From Lineus longissimus (lineage: Eukaryota; Nemertea; Pilidiophora; Heteronemertea; Lineidae), in assembly GCF_910592395.1 (NCBI RefSeq), contig NC_088321.1:11906001-11970000 (forward strand): a DNA stretch of 64,000 nucleotides. Reading direction: 5' to 3'. The position numbers and the translations under genes are program-made. The first letter of the stretch is position 1. Each line of letters opens with the position of its first letter. The notes under the pieces were generated by a model. It saw only the letters and a list, made by a program, of their open reading frames with translations, ran no database searches and was not told where the DNA came from. Positions 1 through 10,152 of this stretch are shown here, one piece after another.

Positions 1-518
1 AACAAAAAGTTTACACTTAATATGTACAATGGGTCTTCTTTAAGGCGGACGGCTGCTGCTGATTTTTTTCAAACTGAACGAAGAAAAACAGGTAAATGGC
101 AATGTCAACGCAGGTCGAATGACGAGATTATATTTAGATTCTTCAGAAACATTTGGTTACGATATTAACTGTGGCTAAAGGTATCGGTTTGCTTGAGAAA
201 AATACGTGCTTACCTGGAGAGAAAATGACTATACAAAAGAAATATTAAAAAAATATTTGTTAATTTTGAGGGGCGAAAGGTCCGCATTTATTTATTTTTG
301 TCCGATTGTACTCCTCCAACACTGTAATGGTGAGAAAGGTTTCTGCTCTGATGCCCGATATACACGTCCCCATTTCAACGTACGGAAAATTTTGTAGGAA
401 AAAAAACACGTTTAGGTCTTCCTATTTTCCCGTACAGTAAAATGCTATACAATTTAATCTCACCGTGTACGATGGGGTTGCGGGTTGATGTACGTTTGAC
501 CGTTTATTGACTGGATAC

Positions 519-677
519 ATGGGAGTAAGAGCCTACAGGCGCCTTTTAATGGTCGTCTTAGGATCCATTGTTTGGCCCGTTTCAGCGGTTTTCTTCTCTG
601 TTTCCGACGGCAGGAGGAGCGTGAGACTCCCATCGCCAGATCATGACGGCTGCACACGATGCCGAGACAACTTTTAG
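519..677 (+). CDS. Small secreted-type ORF, 52 aa (U1)
   Basis: Unrecognised ORF present in all seven units. The N-terminus is a textbook signal peptide: basic MGVRAYRR, a hydrophobic core LLMVVLGSIVWPVSAVFF, and a plausible cleavage after VSA (residue 23). The short tail is Arg/Asp-rich with a CTRC pair near the end. The nucleotide sequence is better conserved between units than its immediate flanks, which suggests selection. It may be a stand-alone peptide. It could instead be an alternative first exon: a GTGAGA donor candidate follows codon 34 (AGC) in phase 0, the phase of both gene exons. U1 has Arg where most copies have Gly (residue 32). It lies about 80 bp downstream of the AATAAA-like position, which here reads AGTAAA. 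Confidence 0.45.
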   Translation: MGVRAYRRLLMVVLGSIVWPVSAVFFSVSDGRRSVRLPSPDHDGCTRCRDNF

Positions 678-818
678 TTTGGACAGTACCGGAGGTATTT
701 TCAAAATGGATGGGAATATAGGGCCCTTACTGGTCTATAGTGCAGGATATGATCTATGCAGAATGTTACGTAGGCCGAGAGTCTCCAACCCAAATGTTCT
801 TGAACAATATTAACCCGG

Positions 819-980
819 TGTGCAAGGGATAGCAGTCCTAGGGCTGATAGTTTGTATAACAAAAGCCCGCATTGCTAAATGTTTTGGTTAGAGTTAGCGG
901 TACAATAGATCATGCTGCTTAATTGATCAAATAAAATGCTACCGGACTATGACTCCAGGGGGACTATATCCGCTGTCACA
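819..980 (-). mobile_element. 162-bp MITE-like insert, inverted relative to U4/U5
   Basis: Sequence absent from U2, U3, U6 and U7, which read through the empty site. It is flanked by CCGG on both sides (815-818, 981-984), a 4-bp target duplication. The ends are imperfect inverted repeats beginning TGTG and ending CACA. There is no ORF, so it is non-autonomous. Compared with U4 and U5 it is the reverse complement with about a dozen differences, at exactly the same target. Confidence 0.8.
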
Positions 981-1330
981 CCGGTTTGGTATCTAGTACA
1001 CTAGTGGGTTAATTCTACCAAAACTTGCGACCCCGCCAGACACGATCAATTTCTCAATCGTACTTAATCCTTCCTACAAAACAATGTACTCGTCGACGTC
1101 GGGTTAAGTTGGAGAGAAAATTGTAAACAAATATTTCATAGGAATATGTTATCGTGTATAGCGGCCATAACACTGTTTTGGGATGGCCTTGTTTCCATTG
1201 TGTTGCAAAGGTAAACCAATACCTTTAATTACCAACTGTGTTATTCAGTGCCGAATTCGTAGGTTAACAATTCAATAAAGAATATACTCATACATTATTT
1301 ACACTATTCTTGTATGATTCTAAGTTAAGA

Positions 1331-1489
1331 CAAGAACAAAGCAAAGTGGTGGAGAGAGACCCAACATTATTTACGAGGTGGGTGAAGGAAGCGATTCGGA
1401 CTCGTAAAATCACCAACATGAATCGAGACACTAAGTCGCGCGTGGGATCAAAGTCTGGCCGCTCCGACATCCAGCAGTCAGATGTCTAA
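1331..1489 (+). pseudogene. Decayed transposon ORF tail (RT/GIY-YIG type), U1
   Basis: In-frame stretch of 52 codons ending in TAA, reading QEQSKVVERDP, then RWVKEAIRTRK and MNRD. An RW-K-EA-x-IRK ... NRD tail is one I associate with the C-terminus of metazoan reverse-transcriptase/GIY-YIG (Penelope-like) ORFs. No RT or nuclease core is visible upstream, so this is a fossil fragment older than the array. Assignment is from memory of the motif. Confidence 0.4.
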
Positions 1490-2688
1490 CTTATGAAGAA
1501 GAATGGTGCAACCATGAAAGATCAAGGTGATGATGAACATTGATTGTGTAAAAACTGTTGTTGACCCAAAGGACTCCTCCAGGCATGTCAAAAATGTTGT
1601 ATAGTTTATTAGACACCATGTGGGATGGCGGAGAGAACCAGGATGCGCATGTCGTGTTGGAGTGTTATCCGAGCTCGGTCGAGTGCATATTTATCACGTT
1701 TATCATGATTTGATGATAGTATACCTTTGTTATTGTAATTTTGTTTGATAAGAATTCACTGCAAACATATCTTTTATACAATATGCATATTATTTGAAGA
1801 AAAACATACATGTACTTGCAGACTGAGTATACACTGTAATATCAGTACGAGTTGATCTCGCTTGCTGACCAACTATGATATGATTCATTAAAAAACAACA
1901 TACTACGCGGCTTTCAACCTACATTAACATTGATTTTCATCAATCAATACTGACAGTTTTCCTAATCGTTTAGGAGACAGGGGAAGTGTTAGTTAAGTTG
2001 CGACCATGTAGACACGATAGACACAATCCCGTGCAGAACTATTGTTTACGACATCGGACTGATGGCTGGCAGTACCGTACGCCGAACATTATATAAGTGA
2101 TATGAAAAGCACTTGAGATTATCGTGTGCGGAAGTGCTTTTTGAAGAACCAGTGGCATAATAAAGGGCTGCCGCTTCCTAGTTTCCTTTGCGCTCTAAAG
2201 AACTAGTTCCAGATATCTATGTGCACAAGAAAGGGAAAATTCGAAATATTACTGAATTATCCGTTATTTCCGTGCAGCGATCATATCTATTGACAACGCG
2301 CAGCCTTAGCTGGGGAATATGAAGGCGACATCTTGTCGGAGCTCGATCACCCCTATACCAAGACGACACTGACAATTATGTTAGATCAGAGTCGTTGCAC
2401 TATCAGCGAAAAGTCCAGTAAGGTTTTTGTGGCCCGATGTGTCTTCGAGGACTATGAACCCACACACCGGTCGGCAGACGGGAAGGAATAAAATTTCCAC
2501 ATCCGGCTCGCATAGGCTTGAGTAAGTAACTAAGGTAACCGAACCGTAAGCAAGTACACCTACCCATGCGCAACCCTAACCGGATTTGGATAATTTTGAA
2601 ATGGAAGACTCCATGGCGACGTAAAACAAATATCAAATCGTCTTTAAAGTATATTTTAGGCGGTATTTTATTGGTTGTTCGCGAGGGG

Positions 2689-2703
2689 GATGGAGGGGGG
2701 GGG
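2689..2703 (+). repeat. G-tract (U1)
   Basis: Interrupted poly-G run at the site where every full unit has a G-tract of different length. Confidence 0.8.
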
Positions 2704-3560
2704 CAGATACATACAGAGATCGTAATGTATGTGGGATAACAACCACGATTAGCAAACGTGTAGATATGGAAACGACGCTGATTTTAATGAGAATGAATAC
2801 CTCCTTACTATGATATGCTTATTACAAGAGACATACCGTGTTGATTATTGAGAATGTAAACAACTAATTGGCAGCATCATGTGCGTTGGGCAAGCTATGT
2901 TTGGTCTGTTCCTTATGGCTCGTCCCAGCTAAAAAAAGAATCTCGTTTGCGGGTTGATCTAGCTCTATATGATTGGGATCAGCGTGGACTTGAATGACCT
3001 CGTCGATTGGTTATCGCGTGATGTCGTATTCCCGGTGGGTAAAGGTATCTGTTGGCCTAAGAAAAATACGTGCTTACCTGGAGACAGACAAAAGATTAGT
3101 TCATTTTGAGGGGCGTATATCAGGCCCGCATTCATTATTTTTAGCCTTGTTTCTATTGTGTTGCCTTCATCCACCGTGGTATTGGTCACAAATTGGACTC
3201 ATTCCACGATCTTTCCTCGGGATGAACTGATGTTTTTTGCGTGTTTTTTTCCGATAGGACAAAGATTTACAACTCCAAAAAAGCCGGTTATTTCAGTTTT
3301 ATATTTTACAGTTCGATCGTGACAGTGCACTTGCATACAGTGTATATGATTTAACAAACAATTGTATGTGTGAAAATCGACGCCACACAAATACGTTACT
3401 CCAGATATTGTGTTCCCTTTAGGTGGCAAGTGGTGGGCCGCTACTTCCTAGCCACGAGGCTCATTCCGCACTTACTGGTTAGAGATTACGACTTGACTGG
3501 TTGTCATATTGAGCGATTGGAACCTTAGCCAGCATCAGTTACTCGTAACATTTTGACCAG

Positions 3561-3873
3561 GCTTAAATCGAATTCTCATTGCAATCTCTGTCTTCGGACA
3601 CACGAACAGTTACCTTTTTTTACAGACTGCCAAGACCCTGATTCAAACCTTGTGCCGCAATAAGTATGAAAGCCTATTTACGAGTGTTGCGTACGTGAGT
3701 TTACGTGCTTGAGCATGCTTGAATCGAATTATCATTGCAATCTCTGTCTTTGGGCACCTGAAGAGTTACCCTACTTTTACAGACTGTCACGACCCTGATT
3801 CAAATCTTGTGCCACAATAAGTATGAAAGCCGATTTACGAGTGTTGCGTACGTGAGTTTGCGTGCTTGAGCAT
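3561..3873 (+). repeat. Two-copy 156-bp direct repeat (U1)
   Basis: Two tandem copies starting at 3561 and 3717, each running from a GCTT(A/G)AATCGAATT start to GCTTGAGCATGCTTGA. The second copy has diverged. U3, U6 and U7 carry a single copy. Confidence 0.85.
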
Positions 3874-4269
3874 GCTTGATGACATACACTGATCTGTGTT
3901 CATCGCAATTTGTCTTTTGTAAGGGTTGCAAAACATACATATTTCAATGGAGCTTGTCCTTTACCAAATCGAGTGCACGCAAGTACAAATAGTGTCATCT
4001 ATCCGGGGAAATGTGTCTGTAATGGCTCAGTTCGTCATATCTACATATTACTCTGAATTTCGTCAGATATTTTTGAGCTATATTCATTGTGAAATACAGC
4101 AAAATGTAAATTATGCATAATACAATTAAATATTAATGTCTGTTCTTTGATACAATACAGCAATCAATTGCTGATCGTTTGATATAATGCTATAAGACGT
4201 AATCATACACTTCGTTTGATATAATGCTATAAGACGAATTTATACACTTCTGCATTACTCTCCATCACT

Positions 4270-4283
4270 CCACTAGACGACAC
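4270..4283 (+). promoter_or_regulatory. Degraded CTCF-like motif (U1)
   Basis: Homologous position to the strong motif in U2 and U6 but reads CCACTAGACGACAC, losing the GGC core, so it is probably non-functional. Confidence 0.3.
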
Positions 4284-5048
4284 GGAAGTATACTTTTCAC
4301 CGCATCGAAGCCACAATCATGATGACAGAGAATACGTTGTCGGCTGCACTTTCAAAAGGTTTTCGAAGTTATTTTACTCTCAGAAATTAAGTGAATTTAA
4401 GTGAATGAAACCAACCACATTTTATTTACTCATCACAGTAGGACATATTGTTGTGACCTAAAGGCCCCCCAATGGCGGTCCCCAAAAGGAACCATGTTCT
4501 GAAAGATAGACACGCCTTTGGGAGACCAATAAGTTACCTTTAATACGATGCATGCCTTTATTGCGGTAGACGAAAAACCAAGTGTATTTGATTTGGCACT
4601 GGTCAGTCTATAGGCCTGTGCTTCGGCCTCGGTCGGCCTGCCAAATTTCATAATTTGCATCGTGGAAACACAATTGACGCTCCAGAATTTAAAAAACTGT
4701 CAGTCAGCTCAACCTCGTGCTCATGTTGCCTCTGTCCGGGGTTACACTGACCTGTACTTAAAACTGCAGCGAAAGAGGCTGGTAGCTTTTTCTGGCTAGC
4801 CCGGTGTCCCCGGCTGGCACAGAATTTCTGTTCCACTTCGGTCGGCGGTGGACTTTTTGTGTCGATTGTTTATTTATCTTCTACTCCGTCAGCTACGCCA
4901 CCTAAAGTCAAGTTAGATGTGATGGCTGCGCCATCTAATGTAGAAATATTATACGTAACTTAGAAATAATGGCTCCAATCAATTATTAGTTGTACTCTCT
5001 GTTTGGGAAACAAGATAAATACTGCAGAAAAAAATACAGCGACCAGCA

Positions 5049-5354
5049 ATGAAAATTTCCACAGCGATTTATGTTGTGTTATTCGCCCGACAGGAGGCAG
5101 TGCTGGCATTTCTATCCGCAATACTCACACGTTGTTCATCACGTGTCTCAATCCAAGCAAATCTCGGTGAAATTGGAACGGCATCAAAAATCGAGTGCTG
5201 CCTTCAATGCACTGATAATGACTGTTTGACGATAAACCATATTTTAACTGAAAACCGGTGCCAACTCAGCTTTTCTAAACCGAAGCCGTTGAACGACGCA
5301 ATGTCAAACTACAGTGGGGGTCGTTTATATTCAAAATGTAGACGACAGCATTCG
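5049..5354 (+). CDS. Exon 1, secreted PAN/apple-domain protein (U1 gene)
   Basis: First coding exon, 102 codons. Residues 1 to about 27 form an N-terminal hydrophobic segment (MKISTAIYVVLFA, then AVLAFLSAILT), read as a signal peptide although an RQE interrupts it. Cysteines 29, 50, 51, 54, 59, 71 and 97 follow, in an order typical of PAN/apple domains: IECCLQC, NDC, a Cys before QLSF, and a closing Cys. PAN domains bind proteins or sugars in extracellular proteins. The ATG has a purine at -3. The exon ends TTCG/GTAAGG, a phase-0 donor. Reading through gives only 26 more codons, and that tail varies between units. It is joined by a 3.75-kb intron to 9107-10042, also phase 0. Confidence 0.75.
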
Positions 5355-5459
5355 GTAAGGGAAACATACCCTGTAATAGTCCGGTTTCACCGATCTAAGA
5401 CCGTTTCTGCAAAATCGATTCAGTCGTTCGATTAACTATGTGAACAAGTCTAATTGAAG

Positions 5460-6415
5460 AGGTGATTGAGTGCAAGAACAACTCCAGTCTTTATTTCAGG
5501 TACTTTAGTATTTTCAACACTAAACCCCTTTCCTGTCCGTCATTTTTGCAGATGGCCACATGCAAATATGTCTGACATGACTGGACAATAGCAACAGAAG
5601 GTACTTCTTGCACAAAACATTTAGATTTTAAAGGAATTGTAAAACAGAGCCAATGCCACATTCTGAGAGCAATTTTGATTTTTTAAAAAATCGCAAATTG
5701 TTATGTCAGCCAGCCAACCAGTGTTTATTTCACTTCTGGTGCTAGCAATATTTTTCAATAGTGACTTCAGTAGTTCTTGCACTGAGGTCATCAATTATGA
5801 AAGACAATTGGTGGACGACGCAAAGTTGTGCAGTGGTCATGTCGCCATGACATTGGGATTTATCTCGATTCGAGGTACATTGTACATTATCATACTTACA
5901 TGAAGTTAAGAAATTTACATGAAGTTAAGAAAGTGCACGGTGATTGAGTGCAAGAACAACTCCAGTCTTTATTTCAGGTACTTTAGTATTTTCAACACTA
6001 AACCCCTTTCCTGTCCGTCATTTTTGCAGATGGCCACATGCAAATATGTCTGACATGACTGGACAATAGCAACAGAAGGTACTTCTTGCACAAAACATTT
6101 AGATTTTAAAGGAATTGTAAAACAGAGCCAATGCCACATTCTGAGAGCAATTTTGATTTTTAAAAAAATCGCAAATTGTTATGTCAGCCAGCCAACCAGT
6201 GTTTATTTCACTTCTGGTGCTAGCAATATTTTTCAATAGTGACTTCAGTAGTTCTTGCACTGAGGTCATCAATTATGAAAGACAATTGGTGGACGACGCA
6301 AAGTTGTGCAGTGGTCATGTCGCCATGACATTGGGATTTATCTCGATTCGAGGTACATTGTACATTATCATACTTACATGAAGTTAAGAAAGTGCACGGT
6401 CATAGATCGGTCAAA
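5460..6415 (+). repeat. 478-bp tandem duplication in intron 1 (U1 only)
   Basis: Two direct copies, offset by 478 bp (for example 5703 and 6181), almost identical; the one difference I see is a T/A run length near 5685 and 6163. The junction reads AAGTTAAGAAATTTACATGAAGTTAAGAAA style repeats, a likely slippage point. Absent from all other units, so very recent. Confidence 0.9.
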
Positions 6416-7475
6416 CTAGGGTAATTACTTACAATGTTTGTAAGCCTCGTCGATGACAAAGCTAGGCTGTAATATACTTGATGCAACACATATATATTTA
6501 GATAGTAGGTACATTTACATGTTGTCAGATTCGCGTGTGCAATGTCCTGTACAGCTACAATACCAAAGCAAAATGCGGAGAATCGATTACTTCGAGTTCA
6601 GGTCGCAGATTTACCCAGTGCACAAGTTCATTCGATCCCACACCAAAGGTTACACTGGTACATCGATTCGGTTCGCATTCATTACGTTTTGACTTGTTTT
6701 GCGAGGCGGAGTTTTGCAAGAGGTCTAAATCAGGATATTTTCAAAACATCTGTTTTAGATCCAAGCAGGATCGATCTTGCATAGCATAGCTTGTTATGTC
6801 TTGGATTGATAACTTGAGCAGGTCACGACCACGGGCTGAAGAAGCACCATGTAGTTCACGTTGTCTTCAAGTGTTGATGATAGAATCAATAACACAATGC
6901 AGTGCAGTGCAGTACGTTGGATGCGACATTGACATGCACTCAATGCACGTGCAGCGTATTGCAATAACATTGCACCCGCTACTGCTTCTGTTATGTGGAA
7001 GTTGCACACTAAATCCGATAGAAGGCGCTATCACTCTTATGATGCTACGACGGAGACAGACTTTCACCAATAAAACACAACAAATGGTGTGCAGCGACAA
7101 CGACCCCATTAGGTCACGTGGTGTGATATAACAGATGACCCGATGCAATCGTGGACCTTTTATCATGTTTATGCTTTGTTGTAAGTGTTTCCATGAATAA
7201 ATTGCTTTAATGCTGGCATCTTGTGCATTTGATTTGCTGTTGTCGTCACATGATGAGCACACAATTATATTCAGAATGTTCGGATACCTTCCTCATGAAT
7301 CCTAAGGGGATAGATACGCGGGGCAGAATGTAAAGTAATTTGAGGCTGGACCCATCAAAGCGAACGGACTTGTTTGAAGGAGAGCAACCTTATAAAATTT
7401 GAACATCTTGAACAAAACTTTAGGAGTCCTTCACCGAACGCTCAGCGCCATCTACATACACATGATGCTACATCC

Positions 7476-8174
7476 TAGAAGGTTTTCTTCTTTCAAAACT
7501 TAGTTTTATGGAAGAAAACCAAGCTTTGTTCAATGAAAATAGGTTTTCTTTCAAGAAAATTAAGTTTTTAAAAACAACTTACTCTTTTTCGAAGAAGCAT
7601 AAGTTTCATGAAAACCAAGTTTAAAAAAAGATAAAAACTATATTTTCTTCCATATAACCTAGTTTTATATGTTTTTCTTCAATAAAAACCTAGTTCCATT
7701 GAAAAAAAAGTGGTCTTCTTCAATGAAACTAAGTTTTGAAAGAAGAAAACCAGGTTTTACTGAAACCTAGTCTTTTTGCCTCGTCTCCAACCCAACCTCT
7801 CCCCATCAGACGAACCATGCGTGTCATGCTGTTGGAACGAAGTAAAACGACTAGTTTTTCTAGCATATGGATCAGAAACTAGGTTTTATAAGAAATAACG
7901 TAGTCTTTTTCAATAAAAACTAGGTTTTGATGTAGACATATATATAACCTGGTTTTATTCCACAAAACCAAGTATTCTTCTACGAAACTAGGTTTTTATT
8001 GAAGAAGCATAGGTTTAATTTTGGTTTTTGACCAAGAAAACGTGGTTAATATAATAGACCTATACTAATTGCTTCTCCAATTGAAACCTAGTTTCACCTG
8101 AATAAAAGGTTTTCTTCCATGAAACTAAGTTTGGAAAGAAGAAAAACAGGTCTTCTTCAATATAACTAGGTTTC
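7476..8174 (+). mobile_element. AAACTAGG-type inverted-repeat element, about 700 bp (U1)
   Basis: The left end (GGTTTTCTTCTTTCAAAACT and following) and the reverse complement of the right end (ACCTGGTTTTCTTCTTTCC and following) match over some 70 bp with mismatches, so the whole can fold back. The arms are built from degenerate 10-20 bp motifs such as AAACTAGGTTTT and GAAGAAAACC. A central 60-bp core (near 7780-7840) is not repeated. No ORF. It is present at the same intron position in all units, so it inserted before the array expanded. In U1 the left edge is truncated. Confidence 0.65.
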
Positions 8175-8236
8175 CTAATGACAAGTTCCGGTCGTGTTTA
8201 TGCACAAGTGACTGTACTATTCATCGAATGTGATGA

Positions 8237-8244
8237 TATATAAG
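8237..8244 (+). promoter_or_regulatory. TATATAAG in intron 1 (all units)
   Basis: TATA-box-like octamer about 860 bp upstream of exon 2, conserved in all seven units (for example 17858-17865). It could drive an internal transcript, notably in U4 where exon 1 is gone. It may equally be chance AT-rich sequence. Confidence 0.2.
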
Positions 8245-9106
8245 ATCGGCTATTATTGATCAATTCCGTATTTGGTGCGCCATTTTGCCTTGAAAGTTCG
8301 GAAATGTTCGAGAACATTAGGACATTACTAAAGATGATACAAATGGTGCCACTTATTAATGAGGGTCGAAGGCAGTACTAACGGAACTTGGTGAAACGGA
8401 CATTGCATTGAATGATTTTCAGAAAACGTAGGATAATATTTGCAGTAAAAAAGGAGGTGTAAATCGCGTCCAATATTTATCCCGTTTCATGTGAGCGGTA
8501 ACTGATCAGATCACGGTTCTTATAGAAGTAAACTTTGTTCAGTTTCGTATACTCTATAGTTTCACTGATCTAAAACTGGTTCATTATATTGACAAGGAAA
8601 TCAAAGCAGAGGCCAATCCAGCACGAGGCGTCATTACCATAGGACAATTTGCTGTCAACAACTTGCTTGTCTGTCGAAATTGAAAATGTTGATTGGCATC
8701 AAACGCCCATTTCTCATGACATCCGGCCTAAAATCGACTATGCAGAGCCGGTCTTAGATCAGCAAAACTAGAGTCTATGCATATATTGTTAATTCTGTAC
8801 ACGATTCTTGTAGAATTCAATTATCAAGTAAGAAAAAAAGATATCAGAAAGAATCTTTGAAGAATCTTGTAAAGCATGTACATGCACATGTACCAACTGA
8901 ATAAGACCTTTAAGAAACTTTCCAGGATTCTCGATCAGGGATGGCGTTCAGAGGAGACGATGGTAATAGTGCGAGCTATTAAATTTGTACAACATTAAAC
9001 TGGACATGTATGCGTACAGATGGTACATGCGCATGCACGGTACAAATCATATACAAGTAAAAATGGCTGGCGAACTTGTTCACGTAACCGCTTTATTTTC
9101 CTCAAG

Positions 9107-10042
9107 AAGTTTACATCATTCTCTTATCACCTTAGTCACAAACTTGCAATAAGTTCTGCTGTGCATTTTCAAAACTTTTATTATCATAAGCAAAGTGACT
9201 TGATTGTCTTAACCGATTTCTCAGGAAATGAAACTTCAATAAGAACACTAAAGCTATATCCGGACTCTGGCAAGCTTGGATGGGCACAGGCAAGCTACGA
9301 GGGCATAATTAAAATTGTCGGTCAATATAAAGAGTTCCTCATTGCTACTCCAATGACCCGCCTCTACGAAATGTTCATCATCGTTGGATTGGACGGACAG
9401 TTGCGAGGAAAGCTAAAGTTCCAACACCTTAATAAAATCCAATTTAGCCTATCCAAGTACATGGACGTTTCATTTCTTCTTTTGAGTGATGCAGATTGGG
9501 GCGTTATCATACTTTTCTCTTTGGAAGGTTACCTTTCGAAGTATTGTCCCGAATGCAGATCCAACATGTCCAATGGCTCATTAACCGTAATTCTTACATG
9601 CATAAAGAAACTTGTGCCAACCTTGAAATATTCTGCGTACACAAATTCTGGATTATATGCATTTTGTTCAGGAATTATCAGTAATGAATCTCATGTCACT
9701 TGTTTTAATGCGAAATCAAAACCGCCTAGCCATGCTATATTTTCTGTGCAAAAAACAGTTAAAACCACATTCTTCTTCATTAGCGATGTCTACCATCGAC
9801 TATTGATAGGAACTACTGATAACGAGGTGATGTTTATGAGTTGGCCGAAGGGAAATGGAGGTTCTTGCCATCAATTTAAACAAGACGACGTCTTCAAATT
9901 CAGTGGGGGTAGTCAGTTCGTTTTGTTAAATAATGGTGATCTTGTTCAGTTTTTGACGGATGGTGCTGCACAAGGAAGGAGAATTCTGACAATGTTGAAG
10001 GTGTACTCCCCGAGAGCAGGATGTGAAACGATCAAAGTGTGA
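9107..10042 (+). CDS. Exon 2, propeller-like variable extracellular region (U1 gene)
   Basis: Terminal coding exon, 311 codons plus TGA, following CTTTATTTTCCTCAAG, a strong polypyrimidine acceptor in phase 0. Joined to exon 1 it gives a secreted protein of about 413 residues. No transmembrane segment is seen. Hydrophobic strand pairs recur every 45-55 residues (around 22-50, 74-105, 119-140, 174-200, 220-245, 269-298), suggestive of a six-bladed beta-propeller; I do not recognise the family. Sequons lie at Asn41, Asn156 and Asn193. U1 is of the PEC type, with Cys147 and Cys150, plus a unique Cys254, for seven cysteines. An open frame continues upstream but is out of register with other units because of a one-base loss near 9076, which supports starting at the acceptor. 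Confidence 0.75.
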   Translation, partial: KFTSFSYHLSHKLAISSAVHFQNFYYHKQSDLIVLTDFSGNETSIRTLKLYPDSGKLGWAQASYEGIIKIVGQYKEFLIATPMTRLYEMFIIVGLDGQLRGKLKFQHLNKIQFSLSKYMDVSFLLLSDADWGVIILFSLEGYLSKYCPECRSNMSNGSLTVILTCIKKLVPTLKYSAYTNSGLYAFCSGIISNESHVTCFNAKSKPPSHAIFSVQKTVKTTFFFISDVYHRLLIGTTDNEVMFMSWPKGNGGSCHQFKQDDVFKFSGGSQFVLLNNGDLVQFLTDGAAQGRRILTMLKVYSPRAGCETIKV

Positions 10043-10138
10043 CTCAGTAGATCTGCATACGGTTCTCATCATTTCCTTCGAAGTTTCTTTAGTAACGAAA
10101 AATATCTTTATTCTGCCATGGAGCATAATCCCATATTG

Positions 10139-10152
10139 CCGTTAGGTGGCGC
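10139..10152 (+). promoter_or_regulatory. CTCF-like motif downstream of exon 2 (U1; in all units)
   Basis: CCGTTAGGTGGCGC, 12 of 14 to the CTCF core, about 100 bp after the stop codon. The core TTAGGTGGCGC is kept in U1-U7, with one change (GCAAAC after the core) in U3. Confidence 0.35.

Larger units (their letters stand above)
1490..5048 (+). other. Upstream flank of the U1 gene, no convincing gene
   Basis: About 3.5 kb between the transposon tail and exon 1. It holds a disrupted 70-codon ORF near 1532, a G-tract near 2690-2703, a segment paralogous to the 3' flank (about 3035-3290), a duplicated 156-bp repeat (3561-3873), an open 57-codon stretch at about 3947-4120 and CTCF-like motifs near 4270 and 4890-4950. 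Equivalent stretches: U2 11623-15115, U3 21240-24385, U5 35516-38988, U6 46102-49427, U7 55506-58805. No clear TATA box is seen close to exon 1. Confidence 0.7.
5355..9106 (+). other. Intron 1 of the U1 gene
   Basis: Spans donor GTAAGG to acceptor CTCAAG. Contents in order: the 478-bp duplication, a conserved non-coding block (about 6450-7330) with a GCAGTGCAGTGCAGT run, the 700-bp inverted repeat (7476-8174), a TATATAAG (8237-8244) and a decayed coding-like segment (about 8390-8770). Introns of U2 (15422-18729), U3 (24692-28025), U5 (39295-43588), U6 (49734-52995) and U7 (59112-62423) have the same order without the duplication. No gene is supported in them. Confidence 0.7.

Noticed and set aside
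3926-4120. Open 57-64 codon frame conserved in six units
   Set aside because: Only the ATG at about 3947 is usable. No signal, domain or conservation excess over the flank was seen; kept as a note, not a gene.
5049-5435. Exon 1 as a complete 128-residue single-exon protein
   Set aside because: Residues after the GTAAGG donor vary freely and are truncated in U7, as expected of intron; a retained-intron isoform cannot be excluded.
6535-7262. Several overlapping ORFs of 70-130 codons on both strands in intron 1
   Set aside because: Three forward frames and the reverse are open over the same DNA by chance; indels between units break all of them.
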